From Drosophila pseudoobscura (lineage: Eukaryota; Arthropoda; Insecta; Diptera; Drosophilidae), in NCBI RefSeq assembly GCF_009870125.1, contig NC_046679.1:1674001-1738000 (forward strand): DNA of 64,000 bases. Direction: 5' to 3'. Under the pieces are notes generated by a model. The model ran no database searches. It was not told the origin of the DNA and was given only the letters and a program-made list of their open reading frames with translations. Shown here piece after piece: positions 24,959 to 35,800 of this stretch (within the stretch, counting starts at the first letter, position 1; each line of letters opens with the position of its first letter). The translations under genes were made by a program, and so were the position numbers.

Positions 24959-26001
24959 ATGTCCGACTTTGAAATGGAAGAGAGTGGCTCGGAATACGAC
25001 TCCGATGACAACTCCGATGCTGAGGTAAGTTGTGAAATGGAAGTTTACCGCAAGAATCAAGCTAAAAAGTGCACTTATTTTTGACTAGTTGCAAGCTGCT
25101 TTTGAGCGTGGCGAATTGAAACCCGGCCTCAATGTGGAATTCAATGGAACTCGCGGGAGAGTAAACGATATCGTGAGTACGCACACACACTCCTCTCCTC
25201 ATTATACTGCTAATCATCCATTTGCAGACAAAACTGCTAGCCAAAACAGAAGCCATTCGGCTGCAGCTGCCATGGGTGGAGCGGCTGGACATGGTGAACA
25301 GTCTGGCGCCTTTGGCCCCAGAGCTGGCCGTCCAACTGGAGAAGCACGAACAGAAGCGTGCCAATGTGTTTAAAGGCAACGCCAAGCTACCTTACGTTCG
25401 GCCTGAAGAGGATCCCGTGCTGAACGATTTCAAACGTGAGATGCTATTCCATCGCCAGGCCCAGAGCGCCGTGCTGGAGGGAATCCAGCGGTTGCAGGAG
25501 CTGGGCATCAAGACACGCCGTCCCGACGACTACTTCGCCGAAATGGCCAAGACTGACGAACACATGCAAAAGGTGCGATCAAATCTGATGGCCAAGCAGC
25601 AGGGTCAGGCCAAGTCGGAGCGCATCAAACAGATCAGGGAGCAACGCAAGATGGGCAAGATGCTGGCCAAGCAGACCAAGGTGCAGCGCGAGGCCGAGAA
25701 GAAGGATATGCTGGACAAGCTGAAAAAGTTCCGCAAGGGCAAGCTGAAGAACCTGGACTTCCTCGAGGACGCCAAGGCGCTGGAGTCCAAGCAGAAGAAG
25801 ACCGCCGAAAACCGCAAGGCCCGAAACAAAAAGTTCGGCTTCGGTGGCAAGAAGAAGGGTCTCAAGCGCAACACAAAATCTTCGTCGGCTGGCTTGGACG
25901 CAGAGAAGTCCACACGCCGCCAGCGGGGTGCGAAGGCTGGTGCATCGGTCAACAAGCGGATGGGCAAATCGCGACGCATCAAGGCCAAGGGCAGAAAGTG
26001 A
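24959..26001 (+). CDS. CG1542: EBP2 (EBNA1BP2) ribosome biogenesis factor
   Basis: EBP2 is a nucleolar protein needed for 60S subunit assembly and 27S pre-rRNA processing. Exons 24959-25024, 25089-25172 and 25228-26001 encode 307 residues. An acidic N-terminus (MEESGSEYDSDDNSD) is followed by LQAAFERGELKPGLN, the conserved core (LPWVERLDMVNSLAP, RRPDDYFAEMAKTDEHM), a long charged coiled coil, and a very basic C-terminus (NKRMGKSRRIKAKGRK) suited to nucleolar targeting and RNA binding. The gene is divergent from Zwilch and convergent with the G-patch gene 157 bp downstream. Confidence 0.9.
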
Positions 26002-26158
26002 CCGAACTTCGGCTTATGATTAGGTGACCCAAACTTAGATTTTAAATGCCTTCCGCAGATCGTGTATAGATTTATTATAACTAAATACATACAAGTTTAT
26101 GTGCACTAAATAGACTCCACGAAACGAGTTCCAAATTAATGAATCCTCCAGCCTTAAC

Positions 26159-26980
26159 CTATTCCTTATCCTCCTGCCTATGCTTGTGCTTCTTTTTACT
26201 CTTGACGGCCGGCTCAGCTTCAGTTTCAATGGATTCCTCAGTCTTGCGCTTCTTCTTTTTGTACTTTACGGGCTCCTCCACTGGCTCTGCGCCCACATCT
26301 TCGGGCTGTTCTTCAGCCTCCTCCTGCAACTCCTGGGTCTGCTCTGATTTGTCTCTTTTCTTCTTTTTTTTGGTTGGTTCCTCATCTAAAACCGACTTTT
26401 GCCTGCTCTGCAGCTTCTCCAGCATCTCGCGCTCCTGCTGCTCTATTCGGGCCAGTTTCCCACTCAATTTCAGACCATGGCGAGCCCCTTTGTGTGCCGT
26501 TCGTCCGCCGCAAGCCTTGAACAGCTCCTCATCTGTGAGGACACTGACCTTGGTGACGGCTATGTCCTCCACTTTGATGCGTTCTGTATTGTCCACCTCG
26601 CCACCGTTTTGGGTGAGCAGCGCCGTCTGCAGGAAGTTGTCGTAGGTGGCTGCACCAGCAACGGCCTGCTGCTCCTTGGCCTTCCTCAGCTTGCGGGCAG
26701 AGAAGCCCTTGGTGGAGATCTCGACAGCCTCCTCGCCCTGCTTGCGATTTGTGCTGACTTGGCCGTTCTGCTGCACCTGGACATCCACATTGTTGGCTGC
26801 CTCATTGAAGCACCGCTCCCACCAATGGTCGTTGAATTCCTGTGCTCGATCCACTCCCAAGCCGGCGTTGTCGAACTTCAGGCTGGCCTTCAATGGAGCC
26901 GCAATGCCGGTGTTGTTTTTGCCAAGCCCCTCGCCTTCTTTCCAGCCATATTTGTTGAGAATCTTCTTGGCGAAATCCAT
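26159..26980 (-). CDS. G-patch domain protein, GPATCH4 type
   Basis: The single-exon frame encodes 273 residues. The G-patch lies at the N-terminus (MDFAKKILNKYGWKEGEGLG), followed by the GPATCH4-specific HWWERCFNEAANN motif near residue 58 and a long lysine/glutamate-rich tail with nuclear-localisation-like KKKKKR and YKKKKRK. GPATCH4 proteins are nucleolar and act with the DEAH helicase DHX15. I chose the ATG at 26978-26980 because the family begins MxFAxxxLxKxGW; a seven-residue extension upstream would need a GTG start. A DRE (TATCGATA) at 27162-27169 is the probable promoter element. I do not recall the fly gene name with certainty. Confidence 0.82.
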   Translation of the reverse strand: MDFAKKILNKYGWKEGEGLGKNNTGIAAPLKASLKFDNAGLGVDRAQEFNDHWWERCFNEAANNVDVQVQQNGQVSTNRKQGEEAVEISTKGFSARKLRKAKEQQAVAGAATYDNFLQTALLTQNGGEVDNTERIKVEDIAVTKVSVLTDEELFKACGGRTAHKGARHGLKLSGKLARIEQQEREMLEKLQSRQKSVLDEEPTKKKKKRDKSEQTQELQEEAEEQPEDVGAEPVEEPVKYKKKKRKTEESIETEAEPAVKSKKKHKHRQEDKE

Positions 26981-27161
26981 CCCATCCGAAAACAAAAACA
27001 CACGTGCAGGGTGACCGCGAACTTAGCCCACTTAAGCCCCCTCTCTTAAACAGTTCAACGACTTGAGGTAAATGGCGGAAAATATTGCTGATTGTAAATT
27101 CAGCTTGTAGGTTCATGCCATCTTTCCTCTGAACTTATAAAAAACATATATATACATAATA

Positions 27162-27169
27162 TATCGATA
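27162..27169. promoter_or_regulatory. DRE upstream of the G-patch gene
   Basis: TATCGATA, the DREF-binding core of housekeeping promoters, lies about 180 bp upstream of the G-patch start codon. Confidence 0.6.
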
Positions 27170-28941
27170 TTTCACTTGAACTGAGCTAAAATTATTAAAT
27201 TCTCATTATTTTTCGTGGTATATTAAAACACCCCTTGGTCTACAATGTTAATCGTTCTCCGTCAAGGATTGGCAGCCATATTCCTTGATTTTAATATTCG
27301 ATTTCATACTACTAGCAAGGTAGGACTTTTATACATGAACACATTATAATTTAAATTGCTTCTATTTATTGAACTTTTTCTTAAATAAGGTTTAGAGTCA
27401 AAGCACGTAAGTGTGCACGGAATGAAACGTAAGTGTGTTACGTTACGCCATTGTTGCTGGTCAACAGATATCCGATTTAAGTATGGACATCTTTGTACCA
27501 ATTTCACTTAATAAATATGAAAATTCAGTTTGTAACTACTGACAAACATATTCCCAATTCTATACTATCCTTTTCCCTAGGGTATCAGAATGTTGCCCAT
27601 CCTGCTCGTTTTCGGATTAGCGATGACAATTCAATCAAATGTTTACCTTGCTCAATTTTTGACATGGTAACTACTCATTTGTGCATTGTGAACGCGCATC
27701 TATCGATTACTCGTGTCGAGATGCGCAGAGCTGCATTTTGGCGGAAAATTCAAATTTCAATTTAGCTGCCAGCCAATTACAGCCCCGTGGAAATCTTTGG
27801 GTTTTTTCAAACATAAATTCAAATAAGACAATAATGATTTTCCTTGAACACATTCATATCTCCTTTATTTCACAATTCGGCTCCGTGCTTCTTGTTCGTT
27901 TGCTCATGCCATTGATAAAATCCTACTTTTAGTAAATATTTATAATAAATATTAAGTGGCAATACAAAAATTAACTGCGTTTACATTAAGGAAATTGATT
28001 TTCGAATACAAAATACACTTGAAAAGAAATATGTTCTCAGTACATGCCACATAAAATAGCAAAATTATGGGCACACAACTACAACGCTTCAGCACCGCAT
28101 ACGCCCACGAACTGTTTCTCGCCAGAATCGCCCGCACTCGCATCACCCACACCACAGAGATTGATGTTGGGCTGGTGGACAGAGGAGGCACGTTTAGCCT
28201 GCCGCTTTGACGATGGATGATGGTGGTCCAATCCAAGAACTTCGGTGGAGAGAGAGAGAGACTTGAAGCGGACGTGGACCTCGTCCACCCTGGATGTGAG
28301 GAGAGTCGAGTGCGACCGGACTCCTGGTGGGGCCTCGTCCGTGTGCGTGTGGGGTGTGGGGCTGGCGGAGATGAGTCTGAAGCTGGCTTCAATTAAAATC
28401 TAATTTCAATTTATACAGATTCAGATACAGATTAAGCTGTTCGTTATACATTTCGTTACAATCTTGATCGTGAATGTGTTGTTCTCTAGTCTTCGATTGG
28501 ATCCGATCGATCTCTATAATGCATTATGTTCTCGCAGTGATGTGTTCTTCCAGAATTGTTTATTAGCGCTCCGCTCCGCTCTGCTGATATCGTTTTAAAC
28601 TTAACTCAAAGTGTGTTCTTTGTTCTTCTCCTTAGGCGATTACTACGTTTCGGGTGTTTCGGATGTTTTTTAAAAACAAAATTACATATATTATGTGGTT
28701 GTGGTTGTTATTTTATAATTAGATAGTTGTACAGGATGTTCTTGTTGCTATCAATCAATCAATCAATCATTTTTATCATTAATAATCGAAAAACGAACGA
28801 TGGTGTTGTTGTTGGTTGGTTGGTTGTTGGTTACTTCCCCTCTGCCGCCGCTCGGATGCCCGCGTCTGCCCTCAGCCGAGCGCACACACACACACACGTA
28901 CGATTGCAGGAAACAAGGACGAGCATTCGTTCGATGCGCGC
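27170..28941. other. Intergenic region and ATPsynC 3' UTR
   Basis: This lies between the 5' end of the G-patch gene and the 3' end of ATPsynC. It is mostly AT-rich, with a CAAT tetranucleotide run at about 28750-28770 and a CA/GT-rich patch at about 28880-28900. The GC-richer part (28080-28400) is open on the minus strand but shows no family feature, and I read it as 3' UTR or intergenic. Confidence 0.5.
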
Positions 28942-30827
28942 TTAGAAGGCGAAGAGCAGCAGGAAAGCCATCATAAGACAGAACAGACCCATGGCCTCAG
29001 ACAGGGCAAAGCCCAGAATGGCGTAGGAGAACAGCTGCTGTTTCAAGGATGGGTTCCTGGCATAACCAATGATGAGGGAACCGAATACTGTTCCGATACC
29101 AGCACCTGTTGCATTGGTTTGTTGTCAAGGACGCAGAAACATGTGGGGGACATGGAAGAAAGACAATATTCAATTAGTCAACGTCTCAAATGAAAGTTGA
29201 TCTCCGGCAACAGCCGAAGAGCTCGGGCTGTGCTTATACGAGTTCTGTTCCACATCGTGTAAACACAACCGACGCGGTCCCTGCCCAGCCATTGTCTTCC
29301 GTCTTTCGCCTCGTTTGCTGACGCCAGTCAGTCACAGATTAGTCTGAATTGAGTTCTGCGTTGCCCGGAGGTTCTGCAGCAAGCACATTGCACTAAAACA
29401 GCCGGCCACGAAAGTTTTCAATGCAACAAGGCGGCAGTCAGACGCGAGCGCCGATGGCAACGCCAAGCCGCAGTATTTCTGGTACTTTCGTCCTGCAATC
29501 ACACAGGTTTCCTGCTAGGAAATTAAGCCTCCGACACACAGGCACCTCTCGATGCACTGCATGTTGTAACAACACAAGGAGGCTTGGCCAAATCTCAGAC
29601 CTTCCCGGGGCAAAGTAAGAGTAATCAGATACTCGTTGTGTGTGCCCCAGATGCTAGTTTGTAACTGACTGAAGGAGGTGAAGAGCCGGGACGTGACATG
29701 GGCGGAGGGCCACGCATGATAGGTGGGTATGAGCCATGGGAATGGGAGTAACAACAAAACCAATACGAACCGGATCCAGCGACACCGACTGTTGCAGCAC
29801 CAGCACCAATGAATTTGGCAGCCGAATCAATGTCACGGGTGACGGGCGAGGTCTGGAATGACCTGATTTGTGGCAGTAATGCAACTGGGGTTGTGTTCTG
29901 AGCGGCCAAGGTCTGGCTCTGGCTGATGACGGCGCTGCTCAATGGTCGCAAGTACTGCTTGGAGTTGGCGAGGAGCTGCAAAGGAGAAGACATATAGAGT
30001 TAGTTATTATATAAGAAGAATGCGGATAAGTGGTAGTTGCTGTGTACTTTGCTTGAGATAAAAGTGTATCCAAGTGATAAGAAAAGCAGTCCACCCCCTT
30101 TGAGAGTGTGGCGTCAGTTCATTGTGCTTTTTCCTCGTCTGAGAAAAATCTTATTTAATAGGCATAGGTGGCCGGCCATTGCCAAGTTATGCAATCGTTG
30201 AGTAATTTAGGTTTGATATTTTGGCAACTGCATTTGTTGTTGTATCGTTACGGACAATGACCACTGACGCTATTCGATTGCACGGCCGAATGGATTTCCG
30301 GATTATCAATAATGTCATAAACAAAAGTTGAATTATTCCTCTCGCCATTGGAAAGCTTTCACCTGTTCTAACCTCAACTGAGGGCGCACGCACGATAGAA
30401 ACGGTTGGTGGTTATACAATGCCATGTGAGGCTCTTTGTAGGCACTAATTGGTCAACAAATTTATTATATTTCGATTGAAAAGTGTACAATTTAATATAC
30501 TTTCCTCTTAATTGCATTTAAATTATGTTTCCAGCCGCGTTCTCGACATAACCTCAAACTTTGCCTGCAACTTAACTTATGTAACTGTGTGTGTTTCCAC
30601 GATTGGAAGTTCACCACGAAGGGGCGCCGATGTAAGCGGCCGCCAACATAGATTTTTATGCATATCGAGGGAAAAAAGATAGGAAAATCGATGCAGCTAT
30701 TGATTATGTAACACGCTTTAAACAATTTTATCTCGCACAAAGGCACAACAAGAGTAACGTCACATTTTCGTCTACTTACGGCGCTCCTGGCAACGGGGGC
30801 AATGCGAGAGACTGTCGACACGAACAT
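28942..30827 (-). CDS. ATPsynC: ATP synthase subunit c (lipid-binding), mitochondrial
   Basis: Subunit c forms the proton-driven ring of the F0 sector. Exons 30827-30780, 29975-29771 and 29105-28942 encode 138 residues. The N-terminal half is a mitochondrial targeting sequence ending [10 protein letters not shown]. The mature part begins [17 protein letters not shown] and has two membrane helices linked by the polar loop [11 protein letters not shown]; the proton-carrying glutamate is in [11 protein letters not shown] and the end is LLLFAF. The length matches the melanogaster protein exactly. Introns of 803 and 665 bp show nothing else. A non-coding first exon probably lies near 31.5 kb next to a DRE. 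Confidence 0.95.
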
Positions 30828-31574
30828 TTTCAGTTGATTTTTTTTTTTTGATTGGCTTACGACAAAATTGAAGCTAGCGCACGGAGCTCTGCAAAAGATA
30901 TAGATGGAAATAAACTATAGGTTCTATGCGATAAATAAGTTTGCATTTGGTAAACGCCGCTGTCGCTGTCGCTGCTGCTGCTGCCGCTACCGCCTGCAAA
31001 ATGTTACGTAATGGGTGGAAAAGTTGATTTTGCACTGGACTTTCACGCGACTCGACGTTAATATTCACGTGTTAGTTTAATTCTGCGAAATTAAAACCTT
31101 TTTCTTTAGTTTTCTTGCAAATTTGTCAATTTACTTTGCTGTTCGACTTTTTCAGTGACGCAACGTCTCGACACACAGGCACACTATTGAGCACTGGCAA
31201 TTCCTCTCGTCACATGTGTGTGTGTCTGTGTGTGTGCCGCAAGATGGCGACATTCGACACGTTTTCGAGAAAATGTACAATTTCCACTGATAATTCACAC
31301 TTTTCCACTTAATTGCACTTTGCATTCACATTCGCAAGATAATCTAAAGCATTTTCTTTCCGAGCACTGATTATTCAACCAGCAGGGGGGGTGCTCCGCT
31401 GGCGGCGGTAGCAGCTGAGCAGTTTTCAATTCCATCGCAGAACTCACTTCGAACAAACCCTTAACAACAGTGGAACCGTATTGAACGCGAAATATAACTT
31501 TACCCTGTGCTGGCAAAATTTTGGACGTCTGCGTGGTGAATTCCACGATCGGGAAAGGTGCGCGCGCACGCGAT

Positions 31575-31582
31575 TCTATCGA
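31575..31582. promoter_or_regulatory. DRE of the ATPsynC 5' region
   Basis: TATCGATA about 750 bp upstream of the ATPsynC ATG is in the right place for the promoter of a distal non-coding exon. Confidence 0.5.
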
Positions 31583-32696
31583 TAACCTACTAATTTAAGT
31601 GTTTATTATAAACAAATGGCATTATTCGAGTCCACTGAGATCCGTTTGCTGCACTATTTTTTTTGCTTTCCGTCAATTACCTTAATAGCGGCGTCAGTGG
31701 CGAAATTGAATTGCGATTGTAACTAGTTTGCGGTAAATGCAAGCCTGCGCCGGTCCATCCGTGGTGTACTGGAAGCGATACTGGAATGGGACGCCGGTTT
31801 TTTCTTTATTATCACAAAATTTCAACGCTTGATGCTATCACTTCGGAGCTGATTTTAACAATTATTAATTTTCACGGCATGAGACGTCTAAATTGTCAAA
31901 CTCCTGGGAATTGAAAATGGCGAATTGTCAGTCCTGGCACCAGAGTTGCTCTAATTGCGTCGGCGATAGTTCCGATAGTCGGGCGGGTCAATTTAAAACG
32001 TATTGTAATGTAATCGATAGTAATGTTTGTACTATTTAATTTCAGCTAAGGTAAGCAGAACATTTTATCTAGCTTAATTACTAGCTATTTAATGTATTTC
32101 TCTACTTACAACCGCCTTGCATCCTCAGCTAATCGAATCTATCACTCTAGCCCTGGTCACTCTAGCCCGTTCCGTTTCTGGCCTATTCACCACATCCACG
32201 CACACAACTACAGCCGCAGCATAACGCGTCGTCGTGTCGTTGGTGTCTACGTCACGTCGCTTCGAATATGTTTTAATTTCCTGCAACTGCAAGGCTTCAC
32301 AATCGACACAGAATGCTGTAAGTAGATAAATTGTGATTTTCCCCGTGCTTGTTTGGCCACATCTAACAGCCAATCTCGCCGCCCCGCTCCCCGTTTGTGT
32401 GTCATTGCAGCCCTCAATTGCATAACAGCAGCATTTATGCATGAGTGTGTGTGTGTGTGAGACCGAAACACACCACACCACGCAGCCAGGCCAACTAGAG
32501 ACGGCAGTAGCAACAACAGGGGCATCGGCTGCATCGACCGGGAGCCACGCCACGCGGTTTTTCAAATCACTGTAAAATTTGCTGCATTTAGCAGATACCC
32601 ATTATCCTTGGATATCAGTACAAATACAGTGAAATTGAGAGGCTATAGGCTATATCGGACAGGCCGCATCAACCGCTAGAATGTTTCGCTGCTGAC

Positions 32697-32704
32697 TATC
32701 GATA
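32697..32704. promoter_or_regulatory. DRE upstream of CG12054
   Basis: TATCGATA lies 106 bp upstream of the CG12054 start codon, with a second, partial copy (CTCGATAG) a few bases further on. Confidence 0.55.
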
Positions 32705-32809
32705 GATACTCGATAGTCGCGACCATCGCCACCAACAACAGTATTCATTCGAACAATTTTACATAACTACAACGCAGTCATCGTCGTACGACTCGAGTGA
32801 TAGAGTGAT

Positions 32810-35800
32810 ATGGCCGTGTTCCTGATCAACGTCTGTAAATATAGTGGCTGCGGCATCACATTTCCAAGCTTAAGCGATCTAATATCACACATCGAGGACA
32901 CCCATATAGGTGAGCACTTGTGACACGGGAGTAATCATTTAGTAGTCGCGTGATGCATCGAAGCGAGCGGTGTGTTTTGTTTATTTTATTTATATACCAT
33001 ATACAATGTATATACGTTTGCATACATGATGCGCGGTGCGGTGCGGCGTATCTGCATGTGTTGCGAGAGTGTTTGTGTGTGAGTGAGTGAATTGGTGTGC
33101 GGGTGTACGCCCGTTGTGTGGTGAATGTTGTTTCTATTGGACGATTGGGCCTAAAGCCAGTTATTAATGACAGTTCAGATTCTATTCGGGGGAAAATCGA
33201 TGCTGACCCAGGCCTAAATATGCACGCGGCATGTACAATAGGCAGACAATTGCTTACCTGTGTGTACCTCACGCACACCTCGACAAGTACAGCATTCGAT
33301 TGGTGTGCGCTTGCTCCTCTGGCCATGATCGGATACAACCATGTTACCATGTTGGTGCGAGCGAGCGCGTATTATAAGCAAAACAAAAGCAAGCAAAAAG
33401 CCGGTGATCCATTCAGGCAACAACAAACCAACAACACCAGTGCGATTGTGTGTGAGTGTGTGAACGTGTGATGGTGTGCGTGAGGCCAACACAGCATCTT
33501 GTACTATGGAACCGGCATGTTAAGCGCCCTTTTCTGTGACCTGTCCGCATGGCTTGGCTTGGGTTTTGAGCGCGCGCGTCTCTGTCGCGGCAGGTGTATC
33601 AGAGCAGCTATGCATTTGGCGAGTAATCGGAGATGCGGTCTACTTTCACAGACTCCCTGGTCGGTCGCCCACGCACAATTGTCCGAAGCTGGGCCTCTGA
33701 ATACACACGTGACTGGGTTACGTCCGCCCTCCATTCTCCTGTGAACCCTAATTAATCATTCTGTATGTGTGGACTTGTACCGGCTGTCGGAACCCATTCC
33801 CCCTCCGAACCCCACCCCACCCTCCCTCCATTTGAGTGCATAGATATAAACAATTTCTAATTTTAGCGTGTGGGTGCTCGCTCAGGTACCTGGTTCTGGA
33901 GCGGGTATTAAAGGGGTGGGGTGGGCAGAGAGAAAATCAATAAAATTAAGCCCAGTGTTGCCACTTGGCTTCAATTGTGGGTCGCAACGGGGCTTGGGGG
34001 TTGTGTGTGCTGTGCGTTATGTAGCATCATGCTCAAGGGGGTGGGTAAATGGTGGTGCGGGGCATCATTTGTTTGTATTCCATCTATGTATAGTGTATAT
34101 GTATACGCTTTCATGTAGGGGTGGCTACCCGGGGCTCAGCTGACTCGGTTACAGTTACGTTGGCAGCTGTTTTGTTGTTGCCTACGAGTGAGTGTGATAA
34201 CGGTCAACATACAACAGCAATGGCGGCGTCGGCGTTGCCCGGGCAGGCTTTCTCCCTCTCCACGGCCCGGCCTGCCTCGGCCCGGGGCATTACATAAAGC
34301 TCGAGCATACGCCCACATGGCGTCTACTCTGCCCCTGTCAGTCGCATCCATCCCCCAATCCATTATCCATGTCGGTGTGACTTGGTTCCATTACGTGAAC
34401 GAAGCGAACATTTGCCCGGATTATAAATGCCTATCATTTCATTATCTCGAAGGACATTTGATGCGTGGGCAGAGTGGGGTTTCGTTTCGGTTTGCCGTCA
34501 ATGTCTTATCAAGCCCGCACGCTTCGTCGAGCGTTGGGCGTTGGCGTTGCCCTGGCAACATCGCCACATCCGGGAGACCTTCACGTTTGTCCTTTTCACA
34601 GTTGCCAGGCACCTGTTGGGTCCCAAATAACTGTAGTATGTTGATGTGTGTGTTTTTTGGGGGTGTAAGGAAGAACGCTTCGTCTCGCTTTTGCTTTTCG
34701 AAATTCGACATGGCGCCGGGTCACGAAGATAACATGATCGTTTCTGTCTGCACATTTGCAAATTCAGCATACAGACATTGCCAAAATATTCGTCAAGTCA
34801 ACGACTTTTGCGTCTTTGTTTTTATCAAAATTTCAAAGAATGCTTTCGAATCTATTGGAAAGTTTTGTTGTTTTGCTGGTCTGATTGGTCCGTCCAAAAA
34901 CAATGTGTACACTTGTTCGTCTGTGTGTGTTTGTAATTATTATCTGCTCGAAATTCTGCAACAAGTGCATGACTCATGGGTGGGGAGGGAGCGGCAGGAA
35001 CGGCGGCATCTGCGTTTATTTTGTTTTTAAAATACAAATACGAAAGATATACTATACTCGGTATATAGGCAGTATATATTGTGTGTACATAGATCATATT
35101 GTTTGTTTAAAAGCTGTCTGTAAAAAATTCGAAGAGCAAGTAAGTGTCACCAACAGCGGGAGACGTGTGTGTGTGCGAGAGAAGGCAAGAGAACCGCGGA
35201 GAGACTGCCTGTGATACTGAGAGGGAATGCTTGAGGTTATCAACTAGCAAAAGCAACAAAAACAGCAACAAAATAATAACAATAATGAATGCAAAATAAA
35301 TGTTGAACTGATTTGACCGTAGCAAATGACGCCGTGTGCGAATGGCACTTTGAAGCAGAAAACGCAACAGCAAGAGAGGGGGCGGTGGTGGCCGTGGGCG
35401 GGGCGGGGCGGCTTCTGTGCGATTTTGTCAGCCAAAATTGTTTTTATATGCCACAATCGAATATTAACATGTATCTTTGAGTAACTATGGGCGGTACGTG
35501 GAATTATGTGCGTAATAAACTCAATATCGATGTGTTCTCTTTGTATGTGTATGTGTCATCAATCGATTGCAAGGCACGTAGACATAAAATCATGGCCGCA
35601 AATGTTTTTAATCACCACTTGCCCTGATAAGAATAGCGTTAGCTAGCGGGGAGGGGAGTTCGTGGGGGTGTGTGTGGATTCTGCTAAATTAAGCATATGT
35701 TTCGGCATATGTTTTGTGTTTGCACGTCATTCAAAGTGAATCAATTAAAGTGCAGCGCTATCGTTATCGCCTGGAATGTGGGTGGCAGACAGAGCTGCAA

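Larger units (their letters stand above)
30828..32809. other. Divergent 5' region of ATPsynC and CG12054
   Basis: The two genes point away from each other. The region holds GTGT/CACA tracts at about 31216 and 32440, a GCT/GCC-rich run at about 30958-30995, and DREs near each end. ATPsynC non-coding exons are expected here, but I cannot set their borders. Confidence 0.5.

Noticed and set aside
28079-28392. Minus-strand frame downstream of ATPsynC
   Set aside because: Serine/proline-rich text without domain or splice support; more likely UTR or intergenic.
33097-35030. Open frames in the first CG12054 intron
   Set aside because: They come from GT/CA-rich sequence, lack any family signature and are not joined by convincing splice sites.
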